Of a stretch of DNA of 22,130 nucleotides, positions 8,008 to 14,708 are shown piece by piece (position 1 is the stretch's first letter; the number at the start of each line of letters is the position of its first letter). Under the pieces are notes generated by a model. That model was not told where the DNA came from and did no database searches. It saw nothing but the letters and a program-made list of their open reading frames with translations. The translations under genes and the position numbers were made by a program. This DNA comes from Lachnospiraceae bacterium (GTDB lineage: Bacteria; Bacillota; Clostridia; Lachnospirales; Lachnospiraceae), in the NCBI GenBank assembly GCA_015258065.1, contig JABZIZ010000027.1, forward strand, positions 1 to 22,130, given 5' to 3'.

Positions 8008-8094
8008 ATGAGAGGGGCATTGAAAATTATCTTATTTCCATATTGGAGAATCGTGGTTGATAAATGCACAAAAGAAGAAATAACAAACTCGTGA
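8008..8094 (+). pseudogene. Short frame resembling the N-terminus of the same small membrane protein
   Basis: ATG at 8008 with AGAGAGG upstream opens a 28-codon frame, MRGALKIILFPYWRIVV then DKCTKEEITNS, ending inside the left arm of the hairpin at 8078-8120. The KIILFP start is like that of CD1845-type small membrane proteins. In phase at AAAAGAAG (8070-8077) it can be joined to the fragment at 5848-6057, giving a 90-residue protein with an N-terminus, a charged linker and two hydrophobic segments. It is probably a separated 5' half; by itself it could be a short peptide gene. Confidence 0.4.
8070..8077 (+). repeat. Right copy of the 8-bp direct repeat AAAAGAAG
   Basis: It is identical to 5847-5854 and lies directly before the large hairpin. 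It is the candidate right boundary of the island. Confidence 0.35.
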
Positions 8095-8120
8095 TACACC
8101 AACTCACGAGTTTGTTATTT
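8078..8120. terminator. Bidirectional terminator between the KilA-N gene and the purine operon
   Basis: The arms 8078-8094 and 8104-8120 are perfectly complementary over 17 bp, with a 9-base loop (8095-8103). The outer stem is A/T-rich (AAATAACAAA/TTTGTTATTT), so both strands give a U-rich 3' side. It sits between converging genes and can end both transcripts. Confidence 0.85.
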
Positions 8121-8130
8121 GCTAATATGA

Positions 8131-8214
8131 GAAGAGACCAGGTTCACACCGGCGTTGCAGGATGCGGAGAAACAGGGCGCAGTCAAGTTGTTTGCGCTGG
8201 AGGATCTTTATTAG
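8131..8214 (+). pseudogene. GC-richer C-terminal coding fragment of unknown protein
   Basis: Right after a TGA at 8128, a 27-codon frame reads EETRFTPALQDAEKQG and then AVKLFALEDLY before TAG (8212-8214). Composition is host-like, unlike the island. It reads like the tail of a larger protein whose body is missing, and it overlaps the 3' end of the convergent AICAR formyltransferase gene by 4 bases. I do not recognise the family, and chance is possible for so short a stretch. Confidence 0.25.
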
Positions 8215-9389
8215 TGATGGAAGAGTCTGATACCGGTGAAGCACATGACCATATCGTGCGCGTCACAGGCGGCAATGACGTGGTCGTCGCGGACGGAGCC
8301 GCCGGGCTGTGCAACATATTTCACGCCGGATTTATAGGCACGTTCAATGTTGTCGCCGAAGGGGAAGAAGGCGTCGCTGCCAAGAGATACCCCGGTATTG
8401 CCCCTTAACCAGGCCTGCTTTTCTTCTTCGGTGAAGGGATCCGGCTTTACCCGGAAGAGATTCTCCCATCTGCCTTCTGCGAGGAGGTCGGCAGATTCTT
8501 CACCCAGATAGAGGTCGATTGCATTGTCACGGTCGGGGCGGCGGACTTCATCCCTAAACGGCAGTTCCAATACCTTTGGGCTTTGGCGCAGATACCAGTG
8601 ATCCGCCTTGCTGCCGGCGAGTCTCGTGCAATGGATGCGGGACTGCTGACCGGCGCCGATGCCGATGGCCTGACCGTCCTTGGCGTAGCAGACCGAATTG
8701 GACTGGGTATATTTTAGCGTAATGAGGGACAGGAGTAGATCACGACGGGCCTGCTCCGGCAGGTCCTTGTTTTTGGTGACGATATTGCAAAGCATGCTTT
8801 CATCAATGGAAACGGTATTGTGCCCCTGCTCGAAGGTGACGCCGAAAACCTGCTTTTTTTCAATGGCGGCAGGGCGGTAAACGGGATCGATCTGTAAGAT
8901 ACAGTAAGCCCCCTTTTTCTTGGCCTTCAGGATGGAAAGTGCCTGCGGATCATATCCCGGAGCGATGACGCCGTCCGACACTTCCGGTCGGATGAGATTC
9001 GCTGTCGTCTCATCGCAGACATCGGAGAGGGCAATGAAATCGCCGAAAGAAGACATGCGGTCTGCACCTCTGGCTCTTGCATAGGCGCAGGCAAGGGGGG
9101 AGAGGCTTAGGGGTTCTTCCACACAGTAGACCTTTGCTTCGGTGTCGGAGAGAGGAAGACCGAGGGCTGCGCCTGCAGGAGAAACATGCTTAAAGGAGGT
9201 GGCAGAGGGCAGCTGGCAGGACGTTTTCAGTTCGGAGACAAGTTGCCAGCCATTGAGTGCATCTAGCAGGTTGATATAGCCGGGATGCCCGTTTAAGACC
9301 GTGATCGGAAGATCGCTGCCGTCTTCCATATAGACACGGGAAGGCTTTTGATTGGGATTACAGCCATATTTGAGTGTGAGTTCCTTCAT
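8211..9389 (-). CDS. purH: Stand-alone AICAR formyltransferase (PurH C-terminal domain only)
   Basis: The protein is 392 residues and covers only the transformylase half of PurH; no MGS-like IMP cyclohydrolase domain is present. It transfers the formyl group of 10-formyl-THF to AICAR to give FAICAR, the penultimate step of IMP synthesis. Diagnostic pieces are KYGCNPNQKP at the start, SFKHVSPAGAALG with the catalytic Lys-His pair (K67, H68), SSFGDFIALS, TLKYTQSNSVCYAKDGQAIGIGAGQQSR, and the C-terminal SDAFFPFGDN followed by KYVAQPGGSVRDD. AAGGAG lies eight bases before the ATG. It starts 29 bases after the PurO-type gene, so the two last steps are co-transcribed. The transcript ends at the 8078-8120 hairpin. 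The symbol purH is used for the transformylase activity only. Confidence 0.93.
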   Translation of the reverse strand: MKELTLKYGCNPNQKPSRVYMEDGSDLPITVLNGHPGYINLLDALNGWQLVSELKTSCQLPSATSFKHVSPAGAALGLPLSDTEAKVYCVEEPLSLSPLACAYARARGADRMSSFGDFIALSDVCDETTANLIRPEVSDGVIAPGYDPQALSILKAKKKGAYCILQIDPVYRPAAIEKKQVFGVTFEQGHNTVSIDESMLCNIVTKNKDLPEQARRDLLLSLITLKYTQSNSVCYAKDGQAIGIGAGQQSRIHCTRLAGSKADHWYLRQSPKVLELPFRDEVRRPDRDNAIDLYLGEESADLLAEGRWENLFRVKPDPFTEEEKQAWLRGNTGVSLGSDAFFPFGDNIERAYKSGVKYVAQPGGSVRDDHVIAACDAHDMVMCFTGIRLFHH

Positions 9390-9418
9390 TCGTCATGCTC
9401 CTTTTCTGAGGATGGGTG

Positions 9419-10195
9419 TCAGGTATTTGCGTTGAGGATGCGGTTTTCCACCTTGCCCTCTCGCAGATCAATCGTTCGCACGAGAAGGGAAATTCGATTA
9501 TCCGGATCCAGTGCATTCCAGATTTCTTCTGTGATCGTCCAGATATCGTTTCCAAGGGCGACGCAGGCGGGTTCGCCGGTAAAAGAAGGAAGCGGGTCTC
9601 CGTCCCCGTTGTAGGTATGAATCAGATATCCTTCCCCGGCCAGCGGCTGATCATAGGTATAGGTGAAGCGGACACAGGAGGAGGGATCTCCGTGATTGCT
9701 CTTTACAATGGATAAAGCAAAGTGGAAGGACATCTCCTCTTTTTTCTTCTTTTTCTTCTTGGGTTTCAGATAGGCAAGACCGGAAATGCGCGGCGTATAA
9801 TTGGGGGCATCCGGTTCAAAACTTCGCGTGCGCAGGGCTTTTTCAAAAGCACGCAAGGTTTGCGGGTAGGAGATTTCGTCGTACAGTTGCCTGTCCTTTT
9901 GCTGAATGGCTTGATAAATCGTGTCGGTCTGGTCGCCGTTGGTCACAATGGTGGCATTTTGATAAACACGCAGAGGGGAATAGATAATCAGCGAAGGATC
10001 TTTCATTTTGGAAGGGTCAAAAGGCTGTGTTTTGATTACGCCATTCTCCTCCACAAAGATCCGGTTGCGGCTGTTTTCACTTCTTCCCATGATGAAATAG
10101 GCGATCACCGCCTTCTTTCCATCCTCGCTCTTCCCGATGAGAATGCCTCGCCCGGGATAGGTTGTTTTAGATAGTTCCTGTTGTATACTGTTCAT
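9419..10195 (-). CDS. purO: PurO-type IMP cyclohydrolase
   Basis: The protein is 258 residues. AAAGGAGG lies seven bases before the ATG at 10195. The sequence matches the IMP cyclohydrolase family first found in archaea (PurO, PF07826), which also occurs in Clostridia: YPGRGILIGKS, VIAYFIMGRSENSRNRIFV, PFDPSKMKDPSLIIYSP, ATIVTNGDQTDTIY, and PNYTPRISGLAYL. It closes FAICAR to IMP, replacing the missing N-terminal half of PurH. It directly precedes the solo AICAR formyltransferase, and the pair together replace bifunctional PurH. A run of seven lysines (residues 146-152) follows a Pro in the middle of the protein, probably a surface loop, and is coded by an A/G-rich tract prone to slippage. The family call is based on motif memory, strengthened by the neighbour. 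Confidence 0.87.
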   Translation of the reverse strand: MNSIQQELSKTTYPGRGILIGKSEDGKKAVIAYFIMGRSENSRNRIFVEENGVIKTQPFDPSKMKDPSLIIYSPLRVYQNATIVTNGDQTDTIYQAIQQKDRQLYDEISYPQTLRAFEKALRTRSFEPDAPNYTPRISGLAYLKPKKKKKKKEEMSFHFALSIVKSNHGDPSSCVRFTYTYDQPLAGEGYLIHTYNGDGDPLPSFTGEPACVALGNDIWTITEEIWNALDPDNRISLLVRTIDLREGKVENRILNANT

Positions 10196-10248
10196 GGAAT
10201 GACCTCCTTTTGGATTCCATTGCGGTTTCAGATTCTGAGGGGATCGGA

Positions 10249-10320
10249 GCTTCCGGCAGTAGACCTGCTGATGCTTCCGGCAGCAGACCTACTTGCGCTT
10301 TCGGCGGTAGACCTACTTGC
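10249..10320. repeat. Three 24-bp tandem repeats between the ICMT-like gene and purO
   Basis: Units 10249-10272, 10273-10296 and 10297-10320 share the pattern GCTTCCGGCAGNAGACCTNCT with a few substitutions. The right-most unit contains the stop codon of the ICMT-like gene (10313-10315). The array fills most of the 117-base gap before purO. Confidence 0.85.
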
Positions 10321-10816
10321 GTTTCCACGGAAAGAATCGATTCACCCGTTGGCAGTAATGACGGTAGTCTTCTCCATATAATTTTGTCAGCCAGGTTTCC
10401 TCTGTAAAAACCAGCACCAGCGTTAAGACCAACCATTGCAGGAAGATGACGGGGAGAAGCCATATATTATGAAAAAAAAGCATGATCGCAATCAGGAGGA
10501 ACCACCATCCCGCATACATCGGATTTCTGGTATAAGCAAAGATTCCGTCTGTTTTCAACCGGTTGGTTGTAATATACTGATCCATATCGGACTTTACGGC
10601 ACCGAAGAACCATACAAGCAGACCGGAGAGCAGGAAGAAGATTCCCAGGACATCGAACAGGATTCGGAAAGAGCCGCTTACGTTTCCGCCTCTCATACAG
10701 GTTTTTGACAGCAGGATGCCGATCAGGGAAAGCAGGGCAATGACAAAGATGAGAGCTGGTCCGATCCCAAAAAGAGGAAGTTTTTGGTCCCGGTTCTGAT
10801 AATTGGTTAATTTCAT
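10313..10816 (-). CDS. ICMT/PEMT-like membrane methyltransferase
   Basis: The protein is 167 residues with about four hydrophobic helices (ALIFVIALLSLIGILL, ILFDVLGIFFLLSGLLVWFF, and two in the second half). The isoprenylcysteine/phospholipid methyltransferase signature is present: GIFAYTRNPMYAGWWFLL, then FTEETWLTKLYGEDYRHYCQRVNRFFPW, where RNPxY, the Glu and the HyxxRVxRFxP tail form the AdoMet site. The ATG at 10816 is chosen because AGGAG lies six bases upstream; the longer frame to 10882 has no SD. It methylates a lipid, isoprenoid or small molecule at the membrane; the substrate is unknown. It may be the first gene of the purO-purH transcript, as no terminator is visible in the gap, or it may be independent. 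Its 3' end runs into the 24-bp repeat array. Confidence 0.85.
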   Translation of the reverse strand: MKLTNYQNRDQKLPLFGIGPALIFVIALLSLIGILLSKTCMRGGNVSGSFRILFDVLGIFFLLSGLLVWFFGAVKSDMDQYITTNRLKTDGIFAYTRNPMYAGWWFLLIAIMLFFHNIWLLPVIFLQWLVLTLVLVFTEETWLTKLYGEDYRHYCQRVNRFFPWKRK

Positions 10817-10929
10817 GGGTGACTCCTGTTTTTTGAAAGCAAGAATGCCGGCTGAGGACGTCAAAAAACCATTCTCCTGCAAGCAAACTGGCGCTTCATT
10901 TGGATACTTTTGGAACGGATATCATCATC

Positions 10930-10971
10930 GTGATTGTAACATTGTGATTGTAACATGGCTATTGTAACACA
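10930..10971. promoter_or_regulatory. Triple 14-bp repeat in the divergent region before addB
   Basis: GTGATTGTAACATT (10930-10943), GTGATTGTAACATG (10944-10957) and GCTATTGTAACACA (10958-10971) are tandem and in register. They lie between the divergent ICMT-like and addB genes, 45 bases before the addB start. They could be operators for a regulator of either gene. No convincing sigma-A promoter could be placed. Confidence 0.5.
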
Positions 10972-11015
10972 AGAGGGGGAGAATCCACACCCGATTTGGA
11001 GGATGGGAGAGTACG

Positions 11016-14000
11016 ATGCTACGATTTATTTTCGGTGCTTCCGGTGCCGGCAAAAGCGTTTCCTTATACAGAGAAGTGATCGAACGGGCTGAGAGAGAGC
11101 CGGAGAGGAATTTTTTTATTCTGGTGCCGGACCAGTTTACGATGCAAACGCAGATGGATGTGGTCAGAGAGCATCCCAGACACGGGATCATGAATATCGA
11201 CGTCCTGAGCTTTGGAAGGCTCTCCCATCGTATTCTGGCAGAATGCGGGGGGGAGAAGATGCCGGTACTAGATGATACGGGCAAAAGTCTGCTTCTGCGT
11301 CATGCTGCGGACAAGCATGCGGAGGAGCTTCCCTACATTGGCAGGAATATGCACAAGGCGGGATATATTGATGAAGTGAAGTCTACCATCTCGGAGTTCA
11401 TGCAATACAATCTGTCGCCAACCGATCTGGATCTGCTCATCAAGGCAGGGGAAAAGAGAAGCACGTTGCAAGCCAAATTAAAGGACTTGCGGCTTCTTTA
11501 TGCAACCTTTCTGGAGGAGATCAAAAACCGGTTTCGGACGCCAGAGGAGACGCTGGGCCTGGTGGCTTCGCTGGTGCCCGGATCTGCTTTGTTAGAAGAT
11601 TCCGTGATTGCCTTTGACGGATTTACCGGCTTTACTCCGGTACAGTATAGGCTGCTTGGGGCACTGATGGCGACTTGCAGCGAGGTGATTTGTACGGTTA
11701 CGATTCCGGCAGAGGAAGATCTGTATTCCTTCCGTGACGGGGTGCCCGAGCAGGACCTTTTTTACCTGAGTAAAAAGACGATCTTTCAGCTGGAAAAGAC
11801 GGAGTGGTTGGCGCAGAGAGAAGCCGACCTTGCGCATACGCCGGATCTGGACCGGTTTCTGGAGGCACAAAGACAGCTGAGAAAAAGGAGGGGAATCGAC
11901 CGGCTTCTTTTTGGGAATCCGGTGGTGCGTCTATCGAATAATCCGCCCCTTGCCTTTCTGGAAGCAGGTCTTTTCCGCTACCCGTTCAAGTCATTTTCAC
12001 AAGAGGCGTCCACCCTGCATCTGAGCGTTTCGCTCACCAGAGAGGAGGAAATTTCCCGTGTATTTCGCACGATTCGGACGCTGATCAGAGAAGACGAGAC
12101 GCTCTATTACAGGGACTTTGCCATCGTCTGCGGCACGCAGGAGGACTACGAGGATGCGGTGACAAAATGCGCTTCTCTCTTTCATGTTCCCTGTTATATT
12201 GATAAAACGAGAAAGATGAAAATGAACCCTTATGTGGAGTTCCTAACCGCCATGTTGCAGGTCATCGTGACGGATTTCGCTCCGGATGCGGTTTTCCATT
12301 TTCTGAAGAGCGGGATCTTGCAAGAGGGGGAAGAGGATATTTTCCTTTTAGAAAACTATGTGCGCGCACGTAGGGTGAGGGGAAGGGAAGCCTATGGACA
12401 GAGTTTTGTACGCGCCTTTCCTACACCCGGAGGGAAGAAGAGGGAAGAATCGGACAAGCTTGCTCTTCTGCAGAGGCTCAATGCACTTCGGAAGAAATGG
12501 ATGGAAATGCTCTCCCCCCTGCTTGCCGTAACAGAAAAAGGGAAGGTGGTGACGGCAGGGGAGCTGACCGAAGCGGTAAGGGAAGTGACGACAAGGTGCC
12601 TGGCAAAAGAAAAGCTGGATGCGGAGGCAAGTCGGCTGGAAGAAGCAAACGACAGCGAGCGCGCTGCGGAGTTTCGTCAGATTTACGAGAAAACGGAGGC
12701 GCTGTTGACACAGATACAGGAGCTTCTTTGTCATGAAAAGATGGATGTCCGCGAGTATGCGCAGATCCTGGATGCGGGCTTCTCACAGATGGAGGTCGGA
12801 ACGATTCCCAGGAAGGTGGATCGGGTGCTGGTAGGCGATATCGAGCGCACCAGACTCCGGGAGGTAAAATATCTTTTTTTTACAGGAGTGGATGATGCGT
12901 CCATCCCCGGAAGGGTCTCTGGCGGAGGAATCCTTTCGGAAACGGACAGGAATTTTTTGCTGGAGAGAGAGAATCGAATCGAGCTTGCGCCAACTCCCAG
13001 AGAGCAGATGTATATCCAGCGCCTCTATTTATATCTCAATCTGACCAAACCCTCCAGGGGACTGTATTTGTCTCTGTCGGCAGTGGGCAGTGACGGAAAG
13101 AGCTTGCGCCCGGCTTATCTGATTAGCGTGATGCAGGAAATGTTTCCGTCCCTCATTCTGGAAAAAACGGAAGGGGTCGGGAAACTGTCCGACATTCAAA
13201 CAAGGGAGGACGCTCTGCATCGTATGGCGCCTCTCATGAGGAGTTATGCGGATGGGTTGATGCAGGAGGAGCAGGCAGACTTCCTTGCCTTATATGGGAT
13301 GTTACAGGACAGTAGTCAGATCCGGGCGGAGGTGGAAGCTGCTTTTAAGAGGTATGAGCATCACCCGTTAGCGGGCGCGCTTGCGGAGGCCATTTACACC
13401 ACGCATCTGGAGAATTCGGTCAGTAGATTGGAGCGCTTTGCCGAATGCCACTTTGCTCATTTTGCAAAATATGCCCTCTCTTTACAGGAAAGAGAAGAAG
13501 ATGAATTTGATGCAGCAGACCTTGGAAATGTGTTCCATGGAATCCTGGAAGATTTTGCAAACCGCTTGGAACAGGAGGGGCTGAGTTGGAAGACCTTTTC
13601 CAAAGAGGAAGGAGAAAGACTGCTGCATCTTGCTTTCGAAGAATATACGCAAACCTACGGAGAGAGCATCCTATATGGAAGCGCCAGGAGACAGGGGAAG
13701 CTGACCAGGATTGAACGGATCATGCAGCGTACGGTGGAGCAGTTACAATATCAGTTAAAAAAGGGAGATTTTATGCCGGAAGGGGTAGAAGTGGACTTCC
13801 GGCAGGCGGGAGATCTGCCGGAGATCCATATCGATCTCTCGAAAGAAGCAGAAGAGAAACAAGAGAAAGAAGAGAAACAGGAGAAAGAAGAGCAAAGTGC
13901 CATTCCAGTGCAGGGAGAGATCGTGTTGCACGGGCGGATTGACCGTGTGGATCTGGCACATCAGGCCGATAAAGTATATGTGAAGATTATTGATTTTAAA

Positions 14001-14591
14001 TCGGGGAAGAAAGATTTTGATATTGCTGCTCTTTATTACGGCCTGCAGTTGCAGCTCGTGGTTTATATGGAAGTGGCAAAGGCCATGCAGCAGGAGCAAC
14101 ATCCGGACAAGGAAGTGATTCCGGCAGCCCTTCTCTATTATCATGTCAGCGATCCTTTGATCAAAGACGGAGCAGGAAAAAGCAAGGAGGAGATTCTATC
14201 CAAAATCCGGAGCGAACTGCGTACAACGGGGTTGGTGAACGAGAGCGATCAGGTGATTGCACTGTTAGATGAGGATTTATCCGGCGCCGGGGCCAGGTCC
14301 GACGTCATACCGGTCAAACGGACGAAAAACGGAACCTGGGATTCCACTTCTTCCGTGGTGACGCAGGAGGAATATGACCGACTGGCTTCTTATGTCAAAA
14401 AACAGATCCGGAAGGCGGGGCGACAGATTTTAAACGGAGATATCGCAGTGAATCCTTATCAAAGAGGCGATCGTAATGCCTGTACCTACTGCCCTTTCCG
14501 CAGCCTCTGCGGTTTTGATCCGTCTATACCCGGATACCACATGCATCAGCTGGAAAAATGGACGAAGGAAGAAGTCATGCACAAGATTTGA
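11016..14591 (+). CDS. addB: AddAB helicase-nuclease subunit AddB
   Basis: The protein is 1191 residues, normal for AddB (about 1150-1170). The Walker A motif GASGAGKS is at residues 7-14, followed by FFILVPDQFTMQTQ and INIDVLSF-like text. The iron-sulfur cluster cysteines are all present: C811 (in AECHF) and the CxxCx5C set C1156, C1159, C1165 (CTYCPFRSLC). The RecB-family nuclease core is seen as GNVFHGILEDF, GRIDRVD near residue 974, D993-K995 in IIDFKSGK and LQLQLVVYM. AddB and AddA process double-strand breaks up to Chi for recombination. GGGAGAG precedes the ATG. A Glu/Lys/Gln repeat (residues about 944-962, KQEKEEKQEKEEQ) lies before the nuclease domain. Unusually, addA does not follow; a sugar epimerase with its own promoter does. 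Confidence 0.97.
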   Translation: MLRFIFGASGAGKSVSLYREVIERAEREPERNFFILVPDQFTMQTQMDVVREHPRHGIMNIDVLSFGRLSHRILAECGGEKMPVLDDTGKSLLLRHAADKHAEELPYIGRNMHKAGYIDEVKSTISEFMQYNLSPTDLDLLIKAGEKRSTLQAKLKDLRLLYATFLEEIKNRFRTPEETLGLVASLVPGSALLEDSVIAFDGFTGFTPVQYRLLGALMATCSEVICTVTIPAEEDLYSFRDGVPEQDLFYLSKKTIFQLEKTEWLAQREADLAHTPDLDRFLEAQRQLRKRRGIDRLLFGNPVVRLSNNPPLAFLEAGLFRYPFKSFSQEASTLHLSVSLTREEEISRVFRTIRTLIREDETLYYRDFAIVCGTQEDYEDAVTKCASLFHVPCYIDKTRKMKMNPYVEFLTAMLQVIVTDFAPDAVFHFLKSGILQEGEEDIFLLENYVRARRVRGREAYGQSFVRAFPTPGGKKREESDKLALLQRLNALRKKWMEMLSPLLAVTEKGKVVTAGELTEAVREVTTRCLAKEKLDAEASRLEEANDSERAAEFRQIYEKTEALLTQIQELLCHEKMDVREYAQILDAGFSQMEVGTIPRKVDRVLVGDIERTRLREVKYLFFTGVDDASIPGRVSGGGILSETDRNFLLERENRIELAPTPREQMYIQRLYLYLNLTKPSRGLYLSLSAVGSDGKSLRPAYLISVMQEMFPSLILEKTEGVGKLSDIQTREDALHRMAPLMRSYADGLMQEEQADFLALYGMLQDSSQIRAEVEAAFKRYEHHPLAGALAEAIYTTHLENSVSRLERFAECHFAHFAKYALSLQEREEDEFDAADLGNVFHGILEDFANRLEQEGLSWKTFSKEEGERLLHLAFEEYTQTYGESILYGSARRQGKLTRIERIMQRTVEQLQYQLKKGDFMPEGVEVDFRQAGDLPEIHIDLSKEAEEKQEKEEKQEKEEQSAIPVQGEIVLHGRIDRVDLAHQADKVYVKIIDFKSGKKDFDIAALYYGLQLQLVVYMEVAKAMQQEQHPDKEVIPAALLYYHVSDPLIKDGAGKSKEEILSKIRSELRTTGLVNESDQVIALLDEDLSGAGARSDVIPVKRTKNGTWDSTSSVVTQEEYDRLASYVKKQIRKAGRQILNGDIAVNPYQRGDRNACTYCPFRSLCGFDPSIPGYHMHQLEKWTKEEVMHKI

Positions 14592-14592
14592 T

Positions 14593-14621
14593 TTGAACTC
14601 TACCCTGCAATCTGCTATAGT
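14593..14621 (+). promoter_or_regulatory. Candidate sigma-A promoter for the epimerase gene
   Basis: TTGAAC (14593-14598), a 17-base spacer and TATAGT (14616-14621) with an upstream TG. It begins two bases after the addB stop and lies about 90 bases before the epimerase, so the latter need not depend on addB transcription. It shares the TGCTATAGT box with the typA promoter. Confidence 0.6.
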
Positions 14622-14708
14622 TTGTTCCGGGCTGACCGGGGAAAGAAGATGCCGGTAAGCCAATCAAAAATTCTTTTGCATACAGGGAGAATGTGATAGA
14701 GGAGCCAA

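Larger units (their letters stand above)
5847..8077. mobile_element. AT-rich accessory island, possibly an integrated circle or ICE remnant
   Basis: Base composition drops sharply from the flanking genes and rises again near 8130. The content is typical of accessory DNA: an NTF2-like gene, a broken AraC gene, a KilA-N gene and fragments of a small membrane protein. The 8-base AAAAGAAG occurs at both ends (5847-5854 and 8070-8077). Joining the right end to the left end through this repeat restores one 90-codon open frame, which suggests circular permutation. No recombinase or relaxase is present, so movement would need help in trans. The boundaries are inferred. Confidence 0.45.

Noticed and set aside
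10167..10463. Minus-strand frame through the 24-bp array with VGLLPEA-like repeats
   Set aside because: The repeat peptide only reflects the DNA array; the frame overlaps the ICMT-like gene out of phase and has no SD.
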